From LMUY01 sp965199165 (lineage in GTDB: Bacteria > Pseudomonadota > Alphaproteobacteria > Acetobacterales > Acetobacteraceae), in contig OZ240681.1 of NCBI GenBank assembly GCA_965199165.1, forward strand, positions 2,170,001 to 2,234,000: DNA of 64,000 bases. Reading direction: 5' to 3'. The notes beneath the pieces are model-generated. The model had not been told where the DNA came from and did no database searches. It was given only the letters and a program-made list of their open reading frames with translations. Below are positions 1-7,081 of the stretch, in pieces; the stretch's first letter is position 1, and each line of letters opens with the position of its first letter. Both the position numbers and the translations under genes were made by a program.

Positions 1-151
1 CGGGGCGCAGCGCCACCTCGCCGATCTCGGTCTCGAACGTGGAAAGCAGCTCCTGCGCCATCCACGCCGCCCGCAACAGCCACTTGCATTGCGTGCAGTA
101 GGCGATGGTCACCCGCACGCCCGGCGGCGGCCCTGCTCCAGCGTCGTCCAT
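1..151 (-). CDS. SelW/Rdx-family protein (N-terminal part, runs off left edge)
   Basis: Reading leftward from ATG at 151, the translation begins MDDAGAGPPPGVRVTIAYC and contains YCTQCKWLLRAAWMAQEL, then a run ending GEVALRP at the window edge. A CxxC pair right after a first beta strand, followed by W-L-R-A-A-W-M-A-Q-E-L, is the hallmark of the Rdx (SelT/SelW/SelH) thioredoxin-like family. Here both active-site positions are cysteine rather than selenocysteine. Family members are small redox proteins of about 90-100 residues with poorly defined substrates, so roughly half the gene is visible. It is on the same strand as the next three genes but about 115 bp from the nearest. The family assignment is firm; the role is unknown. 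Confidence 0.8.
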   Translation of the reverse strand, partial: MDDAGAGPPPGVRVTIAYCTQCKWLLRAAWMAQELLSTFETEIGEVALRP

Positions 152-266
152 CGCCGATCCCTCCGACCTGCCGCTTGGTGCAGGCGACCATACCACGTGG
201 CGAGGGCGGCGAAGGCGAGCTTGCGGGTTTTCCTGTCCTCGGCGGCCGGGCGGACGGCGCTGGGCG

Positions 267-719
267 CTAACGCCAGCAGGCACCGAGACGCCGCGCCCAG
301 CGTGCCCTGGCTTGCCCGGCCGGAGCGGCGGCGGCCCATGGCAGCCACGCTGGCGCTGCCGCCTTCAGCATCGTGCGCCGGTCCCGTTTCGATAGCGGCG
401 TCAGCGCCAGCAGCGCGTCGGCCAGGCTGAAGAAGGGGCGCACGTGCCCCAGGCAGTCGGTGCTCCAGACGACCCGGCACCCCTTGTGCAGTCGTGACAC
501 CGGCACCGAGCATGTCCGCAGGTGCACCTCCAGGACCTCGTCCGCTTCCAAGAAACGATGCGAGATGGTCAGCCGGTAGCCGCGCTCCCGCACCAGGTCA
601 GCCCAGCGCATGGCCAGGAGCGCCTCGTCCAGGGTGAACGCGCGGCCGCCCACCGTCTCGACAACCGGCCGATCGATCTCCGGATGCCGCACTCCGGCGT
701 GCGATCTGTCGTCTGCCAT
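267..719 (-). CDS. Hypothetical protein
   Basis: This encodes 150 residues that I do not recognise. The first 110 residues have a balanced, globular composition, with stretches such as TLDEALLAMRWADLV and DEVLEVHLRTCSVPVSRL. The last 40 are Ala/Arg-rich and low in complexity. No signal peptide or membrane segment is visible. It starts 15 bp downstream of the SPFH gene stop on the same strand, so it probably shares that transcript. The Ala/Arg-rich tail could mean the true coding end is uncertain or that the tail is disordered. The reading frame is plausible but unsupported by family recognition. Confidence 0.5.
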   Translation of the reverse strand: MADDRSHAGVRHPEIDRPVVETVGGRAFTLDEALLAMRWADLVRERGYRLTISHRFLEADEVLEVHLRTCSVPVSRLHKGCRVVWSTDCLGHVRPFFSLADALLALTPLSKRDRRTMLKAAAPAWLPWAAAAPAGQARARWARRLGACWR

Positions 720-734
720 CGTCGGTGCCTCGGT

Positions 735-1814
735 TCAGGGTTGGCCCAGCCGCGCCTGCTGCCCGGCGGATGCTGGAAGCTCGGCTGCGGCGCGGCTCGG
801 CTGGATGTTGAACATGGCCAAAGGCGAGGACGTGCCGCCCAGGACGGTGCCGGGCAGTTGTCCGTTCCAGCGATGCGCCGCCTCGTAGGAGACCACGCCG
901 GGGTTGGTGGCCACGGCGGCGCCGACCTGCTGGATGACGCGGGCATCGGCCTCGCCGGTCAACGCGGCGGCCTGCGCCTCGCCCTGCGCCCGCAGGATCG
1001 CGGACTCCCGCTGCGCCCGCGCCTGGGCCACGGTCGCGGCCGCTTCCGCATCGGCCTGCGCCTGCCGGACGGCCGCCTGCGCCTCGGCCTGGACCTTGGC
1101 CTGCTCGCCCTCGTAGCGGACCTTGGCGACCGTGTTCTCCGCCCGGATGGCGTCGTTCTTGGCCTGCACCGCGGCTTCCACGGAGGCTTGGAAGCTCGGG
1201 CTGTAGGTGATGCTGCTCAGTTGCAGGTCGGTGATCTCCAGGCCGAATATGCTGCCCAGCGCGTCGCTGACCTGCTTGCGGATTTCGTCGGCGATCTGTT
1301 GGCGGTTGGCCGAGATCCCCACCGTGTTCTGGGAGGAGAACACCCGCAGCACCCGGTCGGCCAACACCGGGCGGATGTTCTCCGCGATATCCACGTTTCC
1401 GGACCGCCCGACGCCGTAGAGCAGGTGCATCACGGCCGATGGCGGGATGTGGTACGACAGGCCCACGCCGACGGTGACGGCCTGGTTGTCCACCGTGTAG
1501 ACCGTCAGGTTGTTCATCTGGAACGTGTCCAGGCTGGTCTGGATCGTGTCGACCGTGTCGACCCAAGGCAGCTTGAAGTGCAGCCCCGGCCCGACCGGCT
1601 GGCTGGTGACGACGGTCCCCAGCCGCCGCACCCCCGCCATCTCCGTGGGCTGCACGGTGTAGAAGCCGCCCGCCATGGTCCCCACCAAGACGACCGCCAA
1701 GAACACCAAGGCGGCCGACCGCGGCGATGGTGTCCGCGGCAGGCGCGGGGGACGGGAAAACTGCTTGGGGATATCGGCCCAGGGCGTGTCGCCGCCGGGC
1801 GGGACGATGTTCAT
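735..1814 (-). CDS. SPFH/band-7 (prohibitin/HflK-like) membrane protein
   Basis: This 359-residue protein has a short proline-rich cytosolic N-terminus, one membrane segment at about residues 32-50 and an SPFH domain at about 52-240 (YTVQPTEMAGVRRLGTV, GPGLHFKLPWVDTVDTIQT). A long Ala/Glu/Gln-rich coiled coil follows at about 235-300, then a GEAQAAALTGEADA-type segment typical of stomatin/HflK proteins. Such proteins form large ring assemblies at the inner membrane; HflK with HflC regulates FtsH. No hflC partner or protease gene is adjacent, so it is better called a stand-alone SPFH protein than HflK. It is followed closely by the hypothetical gene at 267-719. The family is certain; the partner is unknown. 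Confidence 0.85.
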   Translation of the reverse strand: MNIVPPGGDTPWADIPKQFSRPPRLPRTPSPRSAALVFLAVVLVGTMAGGFYTVQPTEMAGVRRLGTVVTSQPVGPGLHFKLPWVDTVDTIQTSLDTFQMNNLTVYTVDNQAVTVGVGLSYHIPPSAVMHLLYGVGRSGNVDIAENIRPVLADRVLRVFSSQNTVGISANRQQIADEIRKQVSDALGSIFGLEITDLQLSSITYSPSFQASVEAAVQAKNDAIRAENTVAKVRYEGEQAKVQAEAQAAVRQAQADAEAAATVAQARAQRESAILRAQGEAQAAALTGEADARVIQQVGAAVATNPGVVSYEAAHRWNGQLPGTVLGGTSSPLAMFNIQPSRAAAELPASAGQQARLGQP

Positions 1815-1845
1815 GGTCGCATACCGTTCATTCCTGGGGGGCTCG

Positions 1846-2148
1846 CTAGCGCGGCCAATTGGTCAGCAGGTCGAACAAGACGGCGCAGAAGCTGTAGGCC
1901 GCCGCCTGGTCCCACCGGTTGAGGCTCGGGCCCTTCACCGGGACACGGCCGAACCACGCCCGCATGCAGTCCAGCGCGCTGTAGAAGGTGAAGACCCGCG
2001 CTGCAGCCTGGCACAGCTCCGGCAAGGTCTGCGCCCGCACGACGAAGAGCGCCAGCATGATGGCAAGGCCGATCGCCGTCTGGATCAAGAACTCCCGGAC
2101 GATGCGGCGCGACTGGGCGTCCAACATCGGCGATGACGAGGAGATCAT
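1846..2148 (-). CDS. Small membrane protein, hypothetical
   Basis: This encodes 100 residues with a hydrophobic stretch at about residues 25-41 (TAIGLAIMLALFVV) and a second, weaker one near the C-terminus (AAAYSFCAVLFDLLTNW). No family was recognised. It lies 31 bp upstream of the SPFH gene on the same strand and could be co-transcribed with it, which would fit a membrane partner (inference). An internal ATG at 2127 would give a slightly shorter protein beginning MLDAQSRR. Upstream is the split palindromic repeat at 2162-2331. Confidence 0.5.
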   Translation of the reverse strand: MISSSSPMLDAQSRRIVREFLIQTAIGLAIMLALFVVRAQTLPELCQAAARVFTFYSALDCMRAWFGRVPVKGPSLNRWDQAAAYSFCAVLFDLLTNWPR

Positions 2149-2161
2149 CGAGCCAGGCGTT

Positions 2162-2331
2162 CTCAGCGTCCGTCCGGACCGTCTACTGCGGCGGCCATCC
2201 GACGGCGATCTGCTGTGCTCCGGTGCTCACGGCCCACATGGCCGCTCCGCTCCGGTGCTCGCAGGTCACCCTCGGGCAGCGCGCAAGCGCGCCGCTGACT
2301 CGCCACGGCGACTTTCCGGACAGGCACTCAG
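2162..2331. repeat. Dispersed palindromic repeat, long/split copy
   Basis: The left arm at 2162-2210 (CTCAGCGTCCGTCCGGACCG onward) matches one half of the compact copy at 50109-50180 read in reverse. The right arm at 2297-2331 carries CGACTTTCCGGACAGGCACT. About 86 bp separate the arms. The stretch just inside the right arm (GCGCTTGCGC on the reverse strand) is shared with the copy at 32142. The TGA stop of the neighbouring dapA-like gene (2328-2330) lies inside the right arm. No transposase is nearby. Confidence 0.6.
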
Positions 2332-3281
2332 CTCGCCATCCGGTAGCGGATCGGCGCCGCGACCGCCTCCTCCATCGCCATCACGGCCGCCAGCGGGCCC
2401 GTCAGGCGCTGGTAGGTGTCTGCCCCGGGCGCGGTCAGCGGCAGGCGCAGCTCGGCCTCCAGCAGGTCCAACATGGCCAATGCGGCCTTGAGCGGGATCG
2501 GGTTGCTCTCGACGAACAGCAGGTCGCTCAACTCCGCCAGCCGGTCGCGTGCGCTTGCGAAGGCGGCCAGGTCGCCGGCGTTCCACGAGCGGTGCAGCAG
2601 GCTGCACAGGGCGGGCGCCACGTTGGCCGTCACGGAGATGCAGCCATGCCCTCCGGCCGCGCGGTAGGCGGCGGCGGTGCCGTCGTCGCCGGACATCTGG
2701 ATGAAGCTCGGTCCGCACGACGAGCGCAGGCGGGTCGGCCGGGCCAGGTCGGCCGTGGCATCCTTCAGCCCGAACACCACGCCCTGCTCGTAAAGCCGGG
2801 CCAGCGTGTCGTTGGCGATGGCCACGCCCGTCCGGCCCGGCACGTCGTAGGCCATGACGGGGAGCTGTGCGGCGGCCTGTATCGCGGTGAGATGCCCGAT
2901 GATGCCGGGCTGGGTGGGCTTCACGTAGGGCGGCGGAGCGCAGAGCAGGGCGGCCGCTCCGCTGTGCACGGCGGCGACCGCCAGCTCCACGGCCCCGTCG
3001 GTGGACATGGCGCCGCATCCGGCCATGACCGGCACGCGCCCCGCAGCGGCCTCGACCGCGACGCGGATCGCCCGCCGGTGCTCCTCGGGCGACAAGGCGG
3101 CCGCCTCCCCGGTGCTGCCGCACACCACCAGGGCGGCGGTGCCGCGGCCGATCTGGCGCTCGCACAGCCGGGCGAGGCGTGCCTCGTCGATGCATCCGGC
3201 ATGGAACGGCGTCGGCAGCGCCGCAGCCGAGCCGCCGGACAAGCCGTCTGCCGCTGGCTGGCCGTTCACGCCCGCCTCCAC
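2328..3281 (-). CDS. dapA: DapA/N-acetylneuraminate lyase-family aldolase
   Basis: This 317-residue TIM-barrel protein belongs to the 4-hydroxy-tetrahydrodipicolinate synthase/NAL family. Visible hallmarks are GSTGEAAALSPEEH at about residues 55-68, the catalytic tyrosine in AYDVPGRTG (Y145) and the Schiff-base lysine in FGLKDAT (K173). Spacing and length are normal for DapA, which condenses pyruvate with aspartate semialdehyde in lysine synthesis. Other family members act on sugar acids or neuraminate, and the sequence alone does not settle the substrate. It is followed by no lysine gene; its upstream neighbour is a methyltransferase-like gene that overlaps its start by 16 bp. The stop codon sits inside a dispersed repeat arm, so the extreme C-terminus may have been reshaped by the repeat. 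Confidence 0.82.
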   Translation of the reverse strand: MEAGVNGQPAADGLSGGSAAALPTPFHAGCIDEARLARLCERQIGRGTAALVVCGSTGEAAALSPEEHRRAIRVAVEAAAGRVPVMAGCGAMSTDGAVELAVAAVHSGAAALLCAPPPYVKPTQPGIIGHLTAIQAAAQLPVMAYDVPGRTGVAIANDTLARLYEQGVVFGLKDATADLARPTRLRSSCGPSFIQMSGDDGTAAAYRAAGGHGCISVTANVAPALCSLLHRSWNAGDLAAFASARDRLAELSDLLFVESNPIPLKAALAMLDLLEAELRLPLTAPGADTYQRLTGPLAAVMAMEEAVAAPIRYRMAS

Positions 3282-3778
3282 GCGACGGCCGGCATGGCGT
3301 TGGACAGTCCGTGCATCGGCAGGTCGGCCCGCAGCAGCACGCCGTCCTGCCGTGTCCTGGCCCGCACGGCCGCGAAGCCGCCCACCTTGAGCGAACGTTG
3401 CAGCAGGCCGGCGACGTCCCCTTCCGAATCGGCCGAGCCGGCGGGCACGAAGGCCAGGAAGCGCCCGGTCGGCACCAGGGCACGCTTGGCATTGAAGATC
3501 AGCCGCCCGACCTGTTCCGGCTGGACGATGCGTGGCGCGAGGACCAGGTCGTAGCTCTCATGGTCGAACCGGTCGGACGGCCGCAGCGCCGTGGCTGCGG
3601 CGCAGCCGCGGCGGAGCAAGCGGCACATGAGGTCCAGCCCGTTAGGCGATATGACCAGGGCGTGCGACCCTGCGACTGGCCCGGCAAAGTCTAAGAGCGG
3701 GTCCTCCGAGGATGTCTCCGCGGCACCGTCGGCGATCGCCGGGTGCTGCCGTTGGGTTGAGGGAATGGATTGAAGCAT
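3266..3778 (-). CDS. Methyltransferase-like protein
   Basis: From ATG at 3778 this is 170 residues. The region from about residue 33 onward resembles the class-I SAM methyltransferase fold: a nucleotide-binding-like start (HALVISPNGLDLMCRLLRRG), then HESYDLVLAPRIVQPEQVG resembling motif IV, and ALVPTGRFLAFVPA resembling the post-IV 'lkPGG' strand. No canonical GxGxG SAM loop is present, so it may be a degenerate or non-catalytic member. A longer frame opens from 3925, but the added residues are Arg/His-rich and unlike a protein start. The 3' end overlaps the dapA-like start by 16 bp, suggesting translational coupling. The substrate is unknown. Confidence 0.55.
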   Translation of the reverse strand: MLQSIPSTQRQHPAIADGAAETSSEDPLLDFAGPVAGSHALVISPNGLDLMCRLLRRGCAAATALRPSDRFDHESYDLVLAPRIVQPEQVGRLIFNAKRALVPTGRFLAFVPAGSADSEGDVAGLLQRSLKVGGFAAVRARTRQDGVLLRADLPMHGLSNAMPAVAWRRA

Positions 3779-3909
3779 GGACACAGCCCTGCACCTTCTT
3801 GAGTGCGACGCCCGCCGATGAGACGGGGCGTTCGACCCACCCAAGATGGCATCGCGGCCAATAGCCGTTCCAGCCTCCTCGCGGGTGCGCCGTATAGTAT
3901 GTCCATATA

Positions 3910-4956
3910 GTGCGGCGTGCTCCATCGGGCTGGGGGCCGGCGGCAGGAAAGTCGGCGGCGCAACGCAGCTTCGTCCTGCCGTTTACTTGTGTCCGGGACG
4001 GCAACCACTTGGGAGTTGCCGCGACCAGGTTCGCCGGCAAGGTCCTGCGGAACGCCTCGTTCGCCGGGCTGGCGGTCCTGGCGGGTGCCAGATGCGCCTG
4101 GGGCGCGGCGCCGGATGCCACCGCGCCGGACAACAGTCCGGCCATCCCGGCCGGCGCCCCGGCGGCTTCGCCGCCTGACAAGAGCGGCTTCACGCTGTTC
4201 GATCCCACGCCGGACGCGGAACTGCGCAGCCTCAGCACCGACCGGCCCAACAAGAGCACGAGCCCCCACACGGTCGACGCCGGTCACTTCCAGGTCGAGA
4301 CCGACCTGTTCGGCGGCTTGGAGGACGGGTACGATGCGTCCCGCACGCGGACCAGGGAGTTCTTCACCGCCGATCCCGTGCTCAAGCTTGGCCTCACCAA
4401 CTTCGCCGATATCGAGGTTGCGCTCGGCGGCTACCAGAACGACCAGGTCAAGAACCGGACGACCGGCAGCACGGCCAACTTCGACGGGTTCGGCGACGTC
4501 ACGCTCCGCGTCAAGGTGAACATCCTGGGCAATGACGCCGGGCCGGTCGCCCTCGCGGTCGAGCCGTTCTTCAAGGTGCCCACCGCCACGCGCGGCCTGG
4601 GGAACGGTGTCGGCGAATTCGGTCTCACCATCCCGCTCCAGGTGACGCTGCCCTACAACGTCACCGCGCTGTTCGTGACGGAGTTCGACGACTTCAAGAA
4701 CGAGGACAACACCGGGCGGCACGCCGGATACACCAACCTCCTCAACCTCAGCTACCCGGTGACGCAGAGCTTCACGGTCGCCGCGGAGGTCTGGAGCCAG
4801 GTGCAATCCACCGATGTCCCAAGCCAATACACGCTCGACCTGTCGCTCGCCTACCAACTCGGCGCCAACACGCAGTTCGACGTCGCGACGTATGTCGGCC
4901 TCAACAAGGCCGCGCCCAACCTGGTCGCCTATGCCGGCATCTCCAGGCGCTTCTAG
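3910..4956 (+). CDS. Outer-membrane MetA-pathway-like beta-barrel protein
   Basis: This is a 348-residue frame. An Ala-rich hydrophobic segment with a small-residue end (VLRNASFAGLAVLAGARCAWGA, residues about 46-67) looks like a signal peptide, so the true start may be the TTG at 4009 rather than 3910. The mature part consists of alternating amphipathic beta strands (GHFQVETDLFGGLEDGYD, DIEVALGGYQND, VALAVEPFFKVPTA) and ends in an aromatic ISRRF, as for an outer-membrane beta barrel. It fits the 'putative MetA-pathway of phenol degradation' family (Phenol_MetA_deg). These are outer-membrane proteins of uncertain substrate. It is divergent from the methyltransferase-like gene and precedes the kdp operon by about 180 bp. 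Confidence 0.7.
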   Translation: MRRAPSGWGPAAGKSAAQRSFVLPFTCVRDGNHLGVAATRFAGKVLRNASFAGLAVLAGARCAWGAAPDATAPDNSPAIPAGAPAASPPDKSGFTLFDPTPDAELRSLSTDRPNKSTSPHTVDAGHFQVETDLFGGLEDGYDASRTRTREFFTADPVLKLGLTNFADIEVALGGYQNDQVKNRTTGSTANFDGFGDVTLRVKVNILGNDAGPVALAVEPFFKVPTATRGLGNGVGEFGLTIPLQVTLPYNVTALFVTEFDDFKNEDNTGRHAGYTNLLNLSYPVTQSFTVAAEVWSQVQSTDVPSQYTLDLSLAYQLGANTQFDVATYVGLNKAAPNLVAYAGISRRF

Positions 4957-5136
4957 CCGGTCCGCGCGGGTTATATGCGTTGACTATGCCAGGCCGCGAC
5001 GGCGCGCATGGCTTCTATACGCGATCCCGTGCTCGTTTGCCGCGCTCGACGGAGTGGCCACGCCACCGCCGACGACTGCTCGCGCCGTATGGCCGCTCAT
5101 CCGGTGCGCGTGATCCGTGTGGTTAGGAGACCTTGG

Positions 5137-5220
5137 ATGTTGGATATCGTCTATCTGGTCGGAGGCTGCCTCTTCTTCGTGGTCGCCGTGCTCTACTCGA
5201 CCGCCTGCGACCGTTTGTAA
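5137..5220 (+). CDS. 27-residue membrane micro-ORF upstream of kdpF
   Basis: ATG at 5137 is preceded by TTAGGAGA, a good ribosome site. It encodes MLDIVYLVGGCLFFVVAVLY followed by STACDRL and a TAA. A single membrane span covers almost the entire product. It sits 10 bp before kdpF. Similar tiny single-span proteins ending in ACDRL are, from memory, found just upstream of kdp genes in several alphaproteobacteria. Position, ribosome site and composition make it a real gene, probably a small accessory or assembly factor of the Kdp pump (inference). Confidence 0.7.
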   Translation: MLDIVYLVGGCLFFVVAVLYSTACDRL

Positions 5221-5230
5221 GAGGCCCATC

Positions 5231-5320
5231 ATGTTCTTCGATTATGCGCTCGGCGGCGTCGTGACGTTCGGCCTGTTGGTCTACCTCGCCTACGCGTTGA
5301 TCCGCCCCGAGCGGTTCTAG
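5231..5320 (+). CDS. kdpF: KdpF, small subunit of the K+-transporting ATPase
   Basis: This is a 29-residue single-span protein starting MFFDYALGGVVTFGLLVYLA and ending LIRPERF. The terminal RPE(R/K)F/L motif and size are characteristic of KdpF, which stabilises the KdpABC complex in the inner membrane. It ends 12 bp before kdpA, with GGGAGC just ahead of the kdpA start, so it is the first structural kdp gene after the micro-ORF. Confidence 0.88.
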   Translation: MFFDYALGGVVTFGLLVYLAYALIRPERF

Positions 5321-5332
5321 GGAGCTGCCACC

Positions 5333-7060
5333 ATGACAATCAACGGATGGGTGCAGATCGCCTTGTTCTGCGTCCTGCTCGCCCTGCTGGTCAAACCGTT
5401 CGGCGGCTACATGACGCGCGTGTTCAACGGGGAGCGCACGGTGCTGCGCCCCGTCCTGCGCCCGTTCGAGGTCGGCATCTACAGGATCTGCGGGGTCCGC
5501 GAGGACGAGGAGCAGCATTGGGTGACGTATGCGGTCGCCATGCTGTTCTTCAGCGTGGCCGGCTTCCTGTCGCTCTATGCGCTGCAGCGCCTGCAGGGCC
5601 TGCTGCCGTTCAACCCGATGGGGCAGAGCGCGGTCGGGACGGACCTCGCCTTCAACACCTCCATCAGCTTCATCACCAACACGAACTGGCAGTCCTACAC
5701 GCCCGAAAGCACGATGAGCTACCTGGTGCAGATGGCCGGGCTGACCGTGCACAACTTCGTCTCCGCAGCGACGGGCATTGCCTTGGCGATCGCGCTGATC
5801 CGCGGCTTCGCCCGGCGCTCCGCTTCGACCGTTGGCAATTTCTGGGTCGACCTGACGCGCTGCACCCTCTACGTGCTGCTGCCGGTCGCCATCGTCGTGG
5901 CCCTGTTCTTCGTCTGGCAGGGCGTGCCGCAGAACCTGCATGCCTACACCGAGGCCACCACGGTGGAAGGCGCCAAGCAGGTCATCGCGCAGGGGCCGGT
6001 CGCTTCGCAGGAAGCGATCAAGATGTTCGGGACCAACGGCGGCGGCTTCTTCAACGCCAACTCCGCCCACCCGTTCGAGAACCCGACGGCGCTGACCAAC
6101 CTCCTGCAGATGCTGCTGATCTTCTCCATCGGCGCCGCGCTGACCAACGTGTTCGGCCGCATGATCGGGGACCAGCGCCAGGGCTGGGCGATCTTCGCCG
6201 TCATGGGCGTGCTGTTCCTGGCCGGCGTCTGCGTCACCTACCCTGTGGAGTCCGGCGGCAACCCGGCCTTCGCCACCATGCATGTCGACAGCGGCGCGAG
6301 CGTCGGGCAGGCCGGCGGCAACATGGAAGGCAAGGAGGTCCGCTTCGGCATCGCCAACTCCGCCTTGTTCACCACCGTCACCACGGACACGTCCTGCGGC
6401 GCCGTCAACACGATGCATGACAGCCTGCTGCCGCTGGCGGGCATGATCCCGATGGCCAACATCATGCTGGGCGAGATCATCTTCGGCGGCGTGGGATCCG
6501 GCCTCTACGGCATGCTGGCCTTCGCTATCATCGCGGTGTTCGTCGCCGGGTTGATGGTCGGGCGGACGCCGGAGTACATCGGCAAGAAGATCGAGGCCAA
6601 GGAGGTCAAGATGTCCATGTTGGCCATCCTGATCCTCCCGCTGTCCATCCTCGGCTTCACCGCCTTGGCGGTGGTGCTGCCGGTCGGGACGGGCGCCATG
6701 AGCAATGCGGGGCCGCATGGCTTCAGCGAGGCTTTGTACGCCTTCACCTCGGCCACCGGGAACAACGGCAGCGCCTTCGCCGGGCTGAGCGCCAACGTGC
6801 CGTTCTGGAACGTCACCTTGGGGATCGCGATGCTGGTGGGGCGGTTCCTGTTCGTCATCCCCGTGCTGGCCGTGGCCGGTTCCCTGGCGGCCAAGAAGAT
6901 CGTGCCGGCCTCCGCCGGGACGTTCCCGACCCATGGCAGCCTGTTCGTGGGGCTGGTGATCGGGACGATCCTGATCGTGGGCGGCCTCACCTTCTTCCCG
7001 GCCTTGGCGCTCGGCCCGGTGGTCGAACACTTCGCCATGCTCGCCAACAACAGCTTCTGA
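5333..7060 (+). CDS. kdpA: KdpA, potassium-binding channel-like subunit
   Basis: This 575-residue polytopic membrane protein has about ten spans, the usual KdpA length. KdpA carries the selectivity filter of the ATP-driven K+ uptake system KdpFABC. Its repeated filter-like loops are visible: NTSISFITNTNWQSYTPE, GTNGGGFFNANSAHPFENP, TDTSCGAVNTMHDSLLPLAG and TSATGNNGSAFAGLS. The start is fixed by position just after kdpF. It belongs to the micro-ORF-kdpF-A-B-C-D-E operon, which in known systems is induced by K+ limitation through KdpDE. Confidence 0.97.
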   Translation: MTINGWVQIALFCVLLALLVKPFGGYMTRVFNGERTVLRPVLRPFEVGIYRICGVREDEEQHWVTYAVAMLFFSVAGFLSLYALQRLQGLLPFNPMGQSAVGTDLAFNTSISFITNTNWQSYTPESTMSYLVQMAGLTVHNFVSAATGIALAIALIRGFARRSASTVGNFWVDLTRCTLYVLLPVAIVVALFFVWQGVPQNLHAYTEATTVEGAKQVIAQGPVASQEAIKMFGTNGGGFFNANSAHPFENPTALTNLLQMLLIFSIGAALTNVFGRMIGDQRQGWAIFAVMGVLFLAGVCVTYPVESGGNPAFATMHVDSGASVGQAGGNMEGKEVRFGIANSALFTTVTTDTSCGAVNTMHDSLLPLAGMIPMANIMLGEIIFGGVGSGLYGMLAFAIIAVFVAGLMVGRTPEYIGKKIEAKEVKMSMLAILILPLSILGFTALAVVLPVGTGAMSNAGPHGFSEALYAFTSATGNNGSAFAGLSANVPFWNVTLGIAMLVGRFLFVIPVLAVAGSLAAKKIVPASAGTFPTHGSLFVGLVIGTILIVGGLTFFPALALGPVVEHFAMLANNSF

Positions 7061-7081
7061 TCCGATCGTAGGGACCCGACA

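Noticed and set aside
735..1814. Calling the SPFH gene hflK
   Set aside because: No hflC partner is adjacent, and the order of domains fits many other band-7 proteins.
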